Origin: an uncultured Sphingomonadales bacterium
GTDB taxonomy: Bacteria > Pseudomonadota > Alphaproteobacteria > Sphingomonadales > Rhodothalassiaceae
DNA length: 64,000 nucleotides
NCBI GenBank assembly: GCA_947499155.1
Contig: CANMND010000006.1
Span: 1-64,000 of the forward strand
Direction: 5' to 3'
Part shown: positions 48,816 through 57,193 of the stretch, in pieces
Layout of the letters: every line of letters starts with the position of its first letter
Position numbering within the stretch: position 1 is the stretch's first letter
Notes under the pieces: generated by a model
The model's database searches: none
What the model saw: the letters and a program-made list of their open reading frames with translations, nothing else
What the model was told of the DNA's origin: nothing
Program-made: the position numbers and the translations under genes

Positions 48816-48831
48816 TTGACCAAAAAGTCAA
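48816..48831 (-). promoter_or_regulatory. RutR-type operator upstream of deoB
   Basis: TTGACCAAAAAGTCAA matches 12 of 14 fixed positions of the published E. coli RutR consensus TTGACCA-nn-TGGTCAA, in the right length and symmetry. On the coding (minus) strand it reads TTGACTTTTTGGTCAA, so it also contains a -35-like TTGACT; no strong -10 is seen at 17 bases. It lies 54 bases from the deoB start. A RutR-like TetR regulator is encoded 8 kb away at 40088. Binding is inferred. Confidence 0.6.
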
Positions 48832-49029
48832 AATTGAGTTTGCAAGCCAGAGTAGATGGCAAACCCACGATAATTCACCAAATGTGCGCTCAAAACCCAA
48901 GACTTGTCCAGAGTGCGGTATTATTTGTGAACATTCTTTGGGAATTTTGACGGCAAAGTGATCTGCGAATGCCTCCATCGTCTTATCAGTTGGATTATGT
49001 GATGGCTGATCGCGGTTTGGCGCACGCAG

Positions 49030-49061
49030 AGCAAAGGCCCAGCCGGTGCCGACTGGGCCTT
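49030..49061 (-). terminator. Terminator of the 49117-49698 gene
   Basis: AAGGCCCAG / CTGGGCCTT form a nine-base perfect stem around a ten-base loop, 56 bases past the stop of the minus-strand gene. Only TTTG follows on the minus strand, so termination may be partial. Confidence 0.65.
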
Positions 49062-49116
49062 GTTGTACTTGTCATCACTAAGGCTCAGGCGAACCTGATT
49101 GCCTGTTTTCTGACGG

Positions 49117-49698
49117 TTAATTTAAGCGAGGAGTCGGGGCGGAAATGGGATTTTTCAGGTCAAACTCAACACGCACATTATATGCCGGGCGTGTCAGATC
49201 ATATGCAAAAGTCTTCTGGTCAACAATTTCAAGAGTCCAAACATTTTGAAGTGATGGCAGTATTCCGGCTTTAGTAAACAGGTCCTTTGAATACTCATCA
49301 GCCGGAAATTCCTGATGCCATTCCGAGCCATTTGAATTTGCCATGCCGCCGTAGTAGCTCAGCAATTCTGGGGTGCCATCTTCTTCCAGATGGATATGCT
49401 TCAACTGCAGACCACTATCCATTTGCGTCACTATCCATGTACGCGAACGGTCATTTCCAACATCGAATGAGATCTTTATTTCGCTGTCTGAGCATTCCCG
49501 CACATGCATGACAAGCCGTTCCTGGCCAAATGGACCTGCCGCATCATCGTCCTCGACAGCCTGGCCGACATAAGTCTGGTCACACAGATTCGACAGGTTT
49601 TGAAAAAAACGATCACCCGTATTGTCCGTATGTCCGGCCGCATTAGCTCCGGTCAGGCTCAAAGCAACAGAAAACATTGATATGTATAGCATGTTCAA
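49117..49698 (-). CDS. Secreted protein of unknown function
   Basis: The 193-residue protein has a signal peptide (about 1-20, cleavage near ANA-AG). The mature part has a Cys pair (C39, C69), and strand-rich sequence: FGQERLVMHVRECSDSEIKISF, RSRTWIVTQMDSGLQLKHIHLEEDG, VWTLEIVDQKTFAYDL and NVRVEFDL. The pattern suggests a small beta-barrel or lipocalin-like fold, perhaps binding a lipid or other ligand. I do not recognise the family. An ATG at 49692 is an alternative start. A hairpin terminator follows. Confidence 0.7.
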   Translation of the reverse strand: MNMLYISMFSVALSLTGANAAGHTDNTGDRFFQNLSNLCDQTYVGQAVEDDDAAGPFGQERLVMHVRECSDSEIKISFDVGNDRSRTWIVTQMDSGLQLKHIHLEEDGTPELLSYYGGMANSNGSEWHQEFPADEYSKDLFTKAGILPSLQNVWTLEIVDQKTFAYDLTRPAYNVRVEFDLKNPISAPTPRLN

Positions 49699-49983
49699 TT
49701 CCCATTAACCGATTTTATTTGGCCCCAACTCACTTTGCTGGCCTCGCCATCAATAGAATTATTCGCCGATCTTTCTCAAAAGCAGGTTTGCTTCAGAGTC
49801 TTCATAGCAAGGCACAGTAGAGTGTGCCATTCGGCATCACAAGGTCGACTTTATCCAAATACTTAAAGAAAAAGCGACCAAGTGAAATTGCCGACTTGTT
49901 GTGTACTTGTTTTTGTCAAAAGTTCAGATGCGACGAAAAAGACAAGACAAATTATCAAGCGAATGAATGGGCTTTAATATCAG
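49699..49983. other. Intergenic, no recognised feature
   Basis: The 285 bases between the unknown secreted protein and the cytochrome P460 gene presumably carry the promoter of the former. I see no gene, repeat or clear operator. Confidence 0.5.
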
Positions 49984-50484
49984 CTATGGCAGTTTGACGG
50001 GTTTGGTGAAAACATAGTCATGATCTTTGACAGGGATGTGACATGAGTAGCATTCCTGCGCAAAGTTTGCGTCCTGGCCATAGGGCTTTTGGTCCAGACC
50101 AATCCAGCGTGCGTAGCCCCAGCCGCCGGTATCACCGAATTTTGTGGCATTCTTGACCATAAATTCGGCCAGAATGAAGTCACCTGGAACAGTGGCGGTG
50201 TCCCAGCTTTCATGTTGTGCGTCTTTCCAGACCAGCTTGCCAAGGATTGCGCCATCAGGCCATGGGTTCGTCTCACCGGCACGCGCGGCTTCAACTGCGG
50301 CGTCATTGCCAACGATGACACGGATGGTGTTGTTGTCTGTGCGATGCGACGGCGCGATCACCCTCCAGTCTTTATAATTTTCGGGCAGGTCTATGCCATT
50401 TGGTGCAGGCGCGGGGCTATCGGCAGCGGCCATTACGGCCAGTGCGAAGACGGATCCTGCAAGCAGGCGTAAAGTTCGGATCAT
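49984..50484 (-). CDS. Cytochrome P460-family c-type haem protein
   Basis: The 166-residue protein has a signal peptide (about 1-20, cleavage near MAA-AD). It has a single haem-attachment site CYSCH (145-149) near the C-terminus, and P460-family features such as YKDWRVIAPSHRTDNNTIRVIVGN and WPDGAILGKLVWK. GGWGYARWIGLDQKPYG precedes the haem. Family members range from hydroxylamine/NO-oxidising cytochrome P460 to cytochrome c'-beta, which binds NO and CO. The haem-crosslinking Lys cannot be assigned here, so the activity is open. Confidence 0.88.
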   Translation of the reverse strand: MIRTLRLLAGSVFALAVMAAADSPAPAPNGIDLPENYKDWRVIAPSHRTDNNTIRVIVGNDAAVEAARAGETNPWPDGAILGKLVWKDAQHESWDTATVPGDFILAEFMVKNATKFGDTGGWGYARWIGLDQKPYGQDANFAQECYSCHIPVKDHDYVFTKPVKLP

Positions 50485-50733
50485 TCGCTGAATCTCCTGT
50501 GTTCAAGGTGATGCTGACTATGACCGGCCAGAGTGCAGGTAAACGTTTGCGTGTGGGAATATGGCCTCACCTCTGCGGTACCGGGTACTCCACTGATATC
50601 ACAATTTATCTCGCTCTGGTAGAAACTACTGGACACCATTCTCTCATTGGATAGGATACCCGTCTAACAAGAGTTATAGAATATTTATTCTATCAATTAG
50701 ACGTAAAATTGCGTCCAAATGGGGGTAGTGATA

Positions 50734-51744
50734 ATGCTACGGTTCATCTTGATATTATCGGCTGCTGTCAGCATGGCATTTATAATGATGGCATCTGCGG
50801 CATCTGCTGCACCATGCCTTATTTTTGTCCATGGCAAGCAGACCAATACGGGGACATTCACCAACTGGAGCACGGCCAGAAATTATTGGACGAAAGGGTC
50901 CAATGACTTCGTGCGGACGGCAACGAAGAATTTCAGCACGTCCTATTATGTTGTCGGGTATAATGGAACGCGGCCATTTTGGGATGCGCCTGCAGCCGGA
51001 GAAGTAGCGACAGAGATCATCAGGGCCACAAATGGTTCAACAGATGGTGGTGGAAACAGATGTGCCAAATCCTGGTCACAGGGTGGTACTTTCTGGGTCG
51101 TCGCGCACAGCATGGGCGGTACCGTGATGGATTTTATCCTCGGCAACTCCCAGTCAACGGACCCCAATTTCAACCTCAATGGTTCTTATGATCTTGTGGC
51201 CCAAAGATTGTCGCTCGTGGTCACAACTGGCGGCGCTCATCGTGGTAGTCAGGGAGCGGACGCGGTATGTGGTGATTCATCAGGGGGATGCAATTTTATT
51301 GCCTCGTTCATACAAAGTTGTGACGATGCAACATTCTGGCTGCGCAGTTCCGATGATGTTCAGGTCCGGTCTTTTGCCAACTCCCCAAGTCGCAATGTGT
51401 ATTTGACTGGCGGCTATGAAGCCATATTTGGTGCCAGTTTATGTCTTGCGGGTGAAGATGATGGTGTCGTTCAATACGCTTCCATTTTTGCCTGTGGGGG
51501 AAGCGCTACAGCCAGTTATAATAACAGCAATGTTTGTGGCAATTCGTTCAAGCAGGAAGCGTCAGGCTTTTTCAATCTTGATGCCGCACACGAAAATCAT
51601 AGCGATGAGCGTGACGCGAGCGATTCCGACACCCGTAGACAGGTTCCTGATGGGATATGGACGTGTAACGGTGTAAAATGCGCGCCTAATACGACAGTAC
51701 AAAGCAGCATGACCACCGCGAGCTTTATCAGCACTTTGTATTAA
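50734..51744 (+). CDS. Secreted alpha/beta-hydrolase (lipase-like)
   Basis: The 336-residue protein has a signal peptide (about 1-25, cleavage near ASA-AP). It has an oxyanion FVHGKQ at the first strand, a nucleophile elbow AHSMGG (S126), a probable acid in GEDDGVVQYAS (D242/D243) and a probable His in AAHENHSD (286/289). Several Cys residues suggest disulphides in an exported enzyme. GEDDGVV...S resembles the acid loop of lipases. ATG 50734 has a GGGGG run eight bases upstream, whereas ATG 50719 has no site. It lies 23 bases before the next gene; the two form a unit. Confidence 0.78.
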   Translation: MLRFILILSAAVSMAFIMMASAASAAPCLIFVHGKQTNTGTFTNWSTARNYWTKGSNDFVRTATKNFSTSYYVVGYNGTRPFWDAPAAGEVATEIIRATNGSTDGGGNRCAKSWSQGGTFWVVAHSMGGTVMDFILGNSQSTDPNFNLNGSYDLVAQRLSLVVTTGGAHRGSQGADAVCGDSSGGCNFIASFIQSCDDATFWLRSSDDVQVRSFANSPSRNVYLTGGYEAIFGASLCLAGEDDGVVQYASIFACGGSATASYNNSNVCGNSFKQEASGFFNLDAAHENHSDERDASDSDTRRQVPDGIWTCNGVKCAPNTTVQSSMTTASFISTLY

Positions 51745-51767
51745 GCAGGATTTGAGGAGTAGCGATC

Positions 51768-52850
51768 ATGAACATGATCAAATTTTCGATCGTTGTCGCC
51801 TGTTCACTCGGTCTTGCGGCAATGGCACATGCCCAGACAGATCAACTGGACCAGTCAAAACAGATAGCCGTTCCGGATCTGGCAGCTCATGCGGCTCAAA
51901 ATTACCGTGCCCAGGCACGTTTTCCTGCCTGGTCACAGCCGATTGTCAAGGGCCAGGCGGACCCTGTGCTGGCAAAACGTGAAGTCACCCGTCAAACCTT
52001 GCCACGGGGTGGTGGTGAAGACGGCCTGACCGTATGGCCGTCAGCGATGCGCTATGAGCGTGGTGAGACTGTCTATATCCATGCACAAGTCACGCCTGCC
52101 ATCGATGACGATGCTGACGCCATCATCATCGAGCGTCCGACTGATCGACTGGCAATGTGGAAAATGTCTGCGGTCGTCACAGGGAACCTGTCCGGTCATA
52201 TTGGTGATATCATCTTGCGTGATGATGGTCAGGATGGTGACAAAAAGGCACGCGACGGAATTTACACTGGTTCATTCGTACTGCCCGATACCTTTGAGCC
52301 TCTCATCGGCTATGCTGAGAATCTGGCCATTGTCATTACCGCTGAAAATAATCGTGGTGACACGGTAAAAGGTATCACAGGCGTCTTGTACAGCAATCCT
52401 GCAGGCCATTTGACCGGACGGTTTGAGCACCAGCTGGTGGACGGTAATCTGGTTGTCAGTGCTGAGGTTAATGTTGAGGCTGAGGGGCGCTTTCATCTAT
52501 CAGGCACGATTGATAATGCAAAGGGAGAGCCTTTGGTATCGTCACAAAATGCCCTGTTCCTCACGCCGGGCGTTGCCTGGGTGGATCTGACATTTTATGG
52601 ACTGGCTTTGCGCGAAAGAAGTGCGAATGGGGCGTTGAGGCTTGGCTCCATCACATTGTCGTCTGCTAATGGTCTGCCGAATGCATTGGGTCCTGTTCTG
52701 ACTAATTCTTATACTACGGGACCTTATGTGGCCAAAGAGTTCCACGCCCGCCCATTCGGTCGTACTGACCTGATAGAGCAGGCAGTAAGACTGGAAGCTG
52801 TATCGGCTGCGCGACAGCGTGCGCTTGAAAAGGGCAAGAAGCCAAACTGA
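51768..52850 (+). CDS. Secreted beta-rich protein, partner of the hydrolase
   Basis: The 360-residue protein has a signal peptide (about 1-22, cleavage near AHA-QT). The middle has an Ig-like region with GETVYIHAQVTP and the Asp-rich LRDDGQDGDKKARDGIYTGSF, a pattern I associate with choice-of-anchor X/Ig-like domains that bind Ca2+. A second beta-rich unit (GRFEHQLVDGNLVVSAEVNVEAEGRFHLSG) follows. The C-terminus is basic and helical (VRLEAVSAARQRALEKGKK). I do not recognise a named family. It directly follows the hydrolase gene, so a joint role such as folding helper, inhibitor or surface tether is plausible but unproven. Confidence 0.72.
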   Translation: MNMIKFSIVVACSLGLAAMAHAQTDQLDQSKQIAVPDLAAHAAQNYRAQARFPAWSQPIVKGQADPVLAKREVTRQTLPRGGGEDGLTVWPSAMRYERGETVYIHAQVTPAIDDDADAIIIERPTDRLAMWKMSAVVTGNLSGHIGDIILRDDGQDGDKKARDGIYTGSFVLPDTFEPLIGYAENLAIVITAENNRGDTVKGITGVLYSNPAGHLTGRFEHQLVDGNLVVSAEVNVEAEGRFHLSGTIDNAKGEPLVSSQNALFLTPGVAWVDLTFYGLALRERSANGALRLGSITLSSANGLPNALGPVLTNSYTTGPYVAKEFHARPFGRTDLIEQAVRLEAVSAARQRALEKGKKPN

Positions 52851-52877
52851 CTTTGTACGTTTTCAAACGAAGGCAAT

Positions 52878-52906
52878 CGGGCCTGGAGACACCCTCTCCA
52901 GGCCCG
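52878..52906 (+). terminator. Terminator of the hydrolase/partner unit
   Basis: CGGGCCTGGAGA / TCTCCAGGCCCG is a perfect 12-base stem with a five-base loop, 27 bases after the stop. The following TAGTTATTCT is only moderately T-rich. Confidence 0.85.
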
Positions 52907-53070
52907 TAGTTATTCTCGCTGTTCCCTTTTGGCCGCTGAAGTGAAAGTGTGCCTCGTGTCAGTCCAATGTGGCAGTGCCAATAAGGAAGGCTTTACCGCA
53001 CACATCGAATTGACTAGAAACCTTCGATACCGTCATATCGCATGTGGCGGGTGATATTAGCGGGGCGTTT

Positions 53071-54060
53071 ATGGCAGACGGACAGGAAATTTATCTGAGC
53101 GACATTTTTGCCGCTTTGGGACGACGGAAACGTCTTATTTTAGGCGTTGTGGTCGCAACTACGTTTATTGGTCTGATATATGCGATATTTGCAACGCCAT
53201 TATATACCGCCACTGTTGTAATTAGACCTGCCGAAGAAGCAAATGGGAGAGGCAGTCTCGGAGGCGGACTGAGTGCGGCCGCTGCAATGGCGGGGATTAA
53301 TCTGGGTGGCGGTGCATCCGACAAGGAAGAATATCTGGCAATTCTCCGTTCGCGTGGACTGGCTGAGCAGTTCATCAGGGAAAATGCCTTGATGCCCCAT
53401 TTGTTTCCTGATGCGTGGGATGCCGAAAAGGATGCATGGAGGGAAAGTGACGGGTCCGGCGCCATCTTGTGGATGAAAAGCCGTTTGTCCGGTCTGATTG
53501 CATCCTTGTCAGGTGACGAGGGCTATAATGAGGGGCCAAGAGAGAGTGAACCGGGTCCCAGAATGTGGGACGCATACAAGGTTTTTAACAACAGTATTCG
53601 ACGGGTCTCCGAAGATCTCCAGACGGGTATTGTGACCTTGTCGTTTGAGTTTCGCGATCCGAGACTGGCGGCTGAATGGGCGAATGCCTATGTCACGATG
53701 GCCAATCGGGAAATCCGTGAAAACGCAGTTCAAGAGGCGACGCGGGCATTGAATTATCTGAACACCGAGGTCGACAAGACATCCGTCTCCGGCCTTCGGG
53801 ATACCATATATGGGCTTGTCCAGGCCCAGCTTGAAAAAATCACACTGGCCAATGCCCGCCCGGACTATGCTTTTAGGGTAATCGACAAGGCCGTGGTGCC
53901 AGAAGAAAAATCACGTCCAAAACGTTCTCTTATTGTTATATTGTCTTTTATTTTTGGCAGTATGCTGGGCATTACTATTGCTTTGGGGCGGGAAGCCTGG
54001 CTTGGCACTTTTCGTGACAATGAGCCAACGGTCCGTGCCGGGCGCCTTGATGTCGAATAG
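53071..54060 (+). CDS. Wzz/Wzc-type polysaccharide chain-length determinant
   Basis: The 329-residue protein has two membrane helices (about 28-48 and 285-306) flanking a periplasmic helical domain, the topology of polysaccharide co-polymerases. It shows EIYLSDIFAALGRRKRLILGVV before the first helix, YTATVVIRPAEEANGR after it, and VIDKAVVPEEKSRPKRSL before the second. There is no tyrosine-kinase domain. ATG 53071 has GGGG six bases upstream. It opens the rightward half of the exopolysaccharide locus and overlaps the flippase gene. Confidence 0.88.
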   Translation: MADGQEIYLSDIFAALGRRKRLILGVVVATTFIGLIYAIFATPLYTATVVIRPAEEANGRGSLGGGLSAAAAMAGINLGGGASDKEEYLAILRSRGLAEQFIRENALMPHLFPDAWDAEKDAWRESDGSGAILWMKSRLSGLIASLSGDEGYNEGPRESEPGPRMWDAYKVFNNSIRRVSEDLQTGIVTLSFEFRDPRLAAEWANAYVTMANREIRENAVQEATRALNYLNTEVDKTSVSGLRDTIYGLVQAQLEKITLANARPDYAFRVIDKAVVPEEKSRPKRSLIVILSFIFGSMLGITIALGREAWLGTFRDNEPTVRAGRLDVE

Positions 54061-55408
54061 CCTCTTTTCCGTATTTGGCCGTATTGGCTCCTTGCTGAAA
54101 GGAGATGGCCTGCGCGCCCAGCTCCTGCGTGGTGGAGCGGGCAGTGTTGGTGTAAAAGTCGTGGCAACCGGACTGTCCTTCATGGTGGCCGTTGCGCTCG
54201 CCCGTACGCTGGGCCCCGAAGGATACGGCATTTACTCATATGCATTTGCCCTGATATCTGTATTGGCCATTCCTGCACAATTCGGATTGCCAAGTCTGGT
54301 AATCAGAGAAACAGCCAAGGCCCATGCCAAACAGCAATGGGGCCTGATGCGTGGTATCTGGCGGTGGTCTAATGGGATAGTCTTACTTCTTTCAGGAGGT
54401 CTGGCGCTTTTGGCGGGTGTTGCTGTCTGGCTGTGGTCGGACAGCTTTACGGATGCGCAAAAAGCCACATTCATGTGGGGCATATTACTGATACCCCTCA
54501 TCTCCCTTGGGAATTTGCGAGGAGCAGCCTTACGAGGCCTGAGACACGTTGTGACCGGACAACTACCGGAATCCGTCATCCGGCCGGCGTTGCTCCTGTT
54601 GGCCTTGCTCTTTTCAGGTTGGTTTTTTGGCGGTGAAGTCCTTACACCCTCGTTTGCAATGGCACTACATGTAGCTGCAGCCGCCAGCGCATTCGGGATT
54701 GGTGCCGCATTGCTTTGGAAGGCACGGCCACAACCGCTTCGCGAGATGACGGTTTCTGCTTACCAGTCGCGGGACTGGTTAAAGGCGGCCTTGCCGATGG
54801 CTGTCATTGCGGGAATGTCCGTCGTCAACACTCAGACGGATATCATCATGCTTGGCCTGTTTTCGACCAACGAGGATGTGGGTATCTATCGAGTTGCCGT
54901 CACCGGCGCTTCGCTGGTGTCATTTGGGCTTGTCGCTATTGGTATGGTTACCATGCCGTATTTTGCACGATTTTATGCCCGCGACGATATGGATTCATTT
55001 CGCAGGCTTGCAACTACAGGTGCGCGGGTCATGTTCGTGTTGGCGTTACCAGTCGCAATCCTTTTTGCCTTTTTTGGTGATGTCCTGCTTAAATATGTCT
55101 TTGGTGAAAAGTACATAGGCGCATATCTGCCTTTGGTGCTGCTAACTTTAGCGCATTTGATCCATGCCGGATTCGGCACTGTGGGACCGTTACTGAACAT
55201 GACAGGGCATGAGAAAAAGACTGCCAAAAGCATCGTCATTGCGGCCGGATGCAACATAACTCTTAACTTGATCTTGATTCCTGCATATGGGATGAGTGGC
55301 GCGGCCACCGCTACCGCGATCACTTTTCTCATCTGGAATTATGTGTTGTGGAGGGAGGTGCGCAAGCACCTGAAAACAGACAGCTCAATCCTCAATTTGC
55401 CAAACTGA
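54050..55408 (+). CDS. Polysaccharide flippase (MATE/MOP superfamily, Wzx-like)
   Basis: The 452-residue protein is hydrophobic with 12 or so predicted membrane helices. It has the RfbX/Wzx-like opening LLRGGAGSVGVKVVATGLSFMVAVALARTLGPEGYGIYSYA. It would flip the undecaprenyl-linked repeat unit across the inner membrane. ATG 54050 overlaps wzz by 11 bases; ATG 54020 is an alternative. Substrate specificity cannot be read from the sequence. Confidence 0.9.
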   Translation: MSNSLFSVFGRIGSLLKGDGLRAQLLRGGAGSVGVKVVATGLSFMVAVALARTLGPEGYGIYSYAFALISVLAIPAQFGLPSLVIRETAKAHAKQQWGLMRGIWRWSNGIVLLLSGGLALLAGVAVWLWSDSFTDAQKATFMWGILLIPLISLGNLRGAALRGLRHVVTGQLPESVIRPALLLLALLFSGWFFGGEVLTPSFAMALHVAAAASAFGIGAALLWKARPQPLREMTVSAYQSRDWLKAALPMAVIAGMSVVNTQTDIIMLGLFSTNEDVGIYRVAVTGASLVSFGLVAIGMVTMPYFARFYARDDMDSFRRLATTGARVMFVLALPVAILFAFFGDVLLKYVFGEKYIGAYLPLVLLTLAHLIHAGFGTVGPLLNMTGHEKKTAKSIVIAAGCNITLNLILIPAYGMSGAATATAITFLIWNYVLWREVRKHLKTDSSILNLPN

Positions 55409-55477
55409 TTAGTGTGCAGACCTGCTTAAGTGCAATGGCCACTAACTTCCATTAACGGATTCAAAGGACCTGTAAAA

Positions 55478-56221
55478 ATGGGTATCACGACAAGCTCAAG
55501 AGAATTGTACCAGCCAAGTATTGATGAGCATGGAAATTTCGTTGGTGGAGAGCGGGACTATCAGGGTCGCCTTGATATTATAGAGAGTGTTGTGGATTTC
55601 ACGGGCAAGCGTGTCCTTGATCTTGGCTGCTCGGGTGGATTTTTTTCATTCTCCATTGCGCGCAAGGCCAAGCATGTAACGGCTGTGGATGCCGACAGCC
55701 ACATGATCCAGAAGAATATTGAGAATGCCAAAAAATTAAAGATCGAGAATATAGATTTTATAAATAAAAAAATCGATGCGGAGTTCCTTAACGGGCTTGA
55801 AAATTATGATGTTGTTTTGTTTTTGTCTGTTTTCCATCACATTATAGTGGGGTCTTCAGTCTATGACTGGACCGAAGATAAAGAGCAGGGGGCGGCGATG
55901 GAATTGCTGGATGCCCTCAGAAATGTTGGAGATACACTGGTATTTGACATGGGACGACCGGAAGAAGGGTATCATTGGTGTGCCGACCTGAAACGGGCGA
56001 TCGGAGAACCGCGCGACTGGGTGCCATCGCACGTGTTTGGCAAAGATATTTATGACGATATCCGTATACTTCCCGGGTCTGCAGGCAAGAGATGGCCATT
56101 CAGCAGATTTCCTCATTTGGGACGCTTGCCTATCGGCGGCCGCATCGGGAGTAGATTGTACCGGCTTATTGGCGTTGATCGAAGGGATTTCCGAGAGATA
56201 TATATCGGGAAAAAAAGATGA
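55478..56221 (+). CDS. Class I SAM-dependent methyltransferase
   Basis: The 247-residue protein has motif I VLDLGCSGGFFSFSIAR (about 45-61) and the acidic post-I VTAVDADSHMI. A motif IV-like NYDVVLFLSVFHH follows. Context suggests methylation of a glycan or of a lipid-linked intermediate, possibly a chain-end cap. ATG 55478 has AAAGGA about ten bases upstream. It lies between the flippase and an unknown GQHR-motif gene, all rightward. Confidence 0.85.
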   Translation: MGITTSSRELYQPSIDEHGNFVGGERDYQGRLDIIESVVDFTGKRVLDLGCSGGFFSFSIARKAKHVTAVDADSHMIQKNIENAKKLKIENIDFINKKIDAEFLNGLENYDVVLFLSVFHHIIVGSSVYDWTEDKEQGAAMELLDALRNVGDTLVFDMGRPEEGYHWCADLKRAIGEPRDWVPSHVFGKDIYDDIRILPGSAGKRWPFSRFPHLGRLPIGGRIGSRLYRLIGVDRRDFREIYIGKKR

Positions 56222-56290
56222 AGTCCGTTTGAAAAACCCTTTTGAACATGACTGGGATATGTTGAAGGCGGGGGGCGTAGGTGGCGTACC

Positions 56291-57193
56291 ATGATGACAA
56301 GAAGAACAATTCGAAAAGCCCTGATGAGGGCCGGTCTTTATGTTCACAGGGCGTCAGTCCATAGACCAATAGACTTTTCCAGTATCGATAATGATCCGAT
56401 AAGCGCAGCGCATAAGGCACTCGGACGCAGTTTTTTTCTTCGCGTTCCGATTGAGAAATGTGTGCACTTTAATTTGATGGCGTTTCCTTGCCATAAGGAT
56501 AGCCCGTCTCCTTTTATCAGGACGTTGCGGGATTACGCAGACGGCAGATGTGCTCAATATAATGGGTCTCTGCTGGAGAGCTATTACATGCGCTGTCAGC
56601 CTAAATCGGCGGCGGATATGCTTGGCTTTGAAGTCATGCGACATGAAGAATTGAAACGATTGCCGCCGTCCGCCGCACCTCTTTTTTGGCGACCGGAATC
56701 GCCCGAGGAGCGGGCTCAAGTGCGGCCGGGGCAGTTGCAGGTGGAAAACCGTGAGCATGGGCACAGAATTAATTCTGACGAAGGGGACCAATTCTATGGG
56801 CCGGTTTCACAAAGAAAAGGGGAACTGGAGTTCCAAAGATTAATTTCGATATTTCAGTCAATCAGGGATAAAGGCCACATAATTGATTACAGTGGCCTGG
56901 ATACTTTAAAGGTGATGTGTTTGTTGAGAGAGGGGGAATATAGATTTATGGTCGTACAATCCGGCCAGCATCGGATAGCGGCATTGTCCGCATTGGATTA
57001 CAAAGAGATTATAGTTCACCTGGTCCCCTCTGAAGGTATAGGCGGTTTCTTGAGACGCGAGGAAGCTGAGCATTGGCCTCTGGTCAGGGATAGCATATTG
57101 ACCCAGGAAGAAGCCGAAAAGTCATTTGATCAGGTCTTTGATGGCCAACAGCCGTCAATCGGGAAAATTGAGAATTGGGGATCAGTCCTATGA
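56291..57193 (+). CDS. Unknown protein with ParB/sulfiredoxin-like GQHR motif
   Basis: This 300-residue protein has no signal peptide or membrane segment. Near residues 219-240 it has FMVVQSGQHRIAALSALDYKEI, which resembles the GxHRxxA phosphate/nucleotide loop of ParB/Srx-fold proteins, preceded by a helix-rich segment (178-210). The N-terminal half has several Cys and an LLESYYMRC patch of unknown meaning. It is coded between a methyltransferase and a GT4 gene, which it overlaps as ATGA. No function is assigned; a nucleotide-using role in glycan assembly or modification is speculation. Confidence 0.75.
   Translation: MMTRRTIRKALMRAGLYVHRASVHRPIDFSSIDNDPISAAHKALGRSFFLRVPIEKCVHFNLMAFPCHKDSPSPFIRTLRDYADGRCAQYNGSLLESYYMRCQPKSAADMLGFEVMRHEELKRLPPSAAPLFWRPESPEERAQVRPGQLQVENREHGHRINSDEGDQFYGPVSQRKGELEFQRLISIFQSIRDKGHIIDYSGLDTLKVMCLLREGEYRFMVVQSGQHRIAALSALDYKEIIVHLVPSEGIGGFLRREEAEHWPLVRDSILTQEEAEKSFDQVFDGQQPSIGKIENWGSVL

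Larger units (their letters stand above)
48762..49116. other. Promoter region of the deoB operon plus a terminator
   Basis: These 355 bases contain no supported gene. The left part holds the RutR-like operator (48816-48831); the right part holds the terminator of the next minus-strand gene (49030-49061). Confidence 0.65.
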
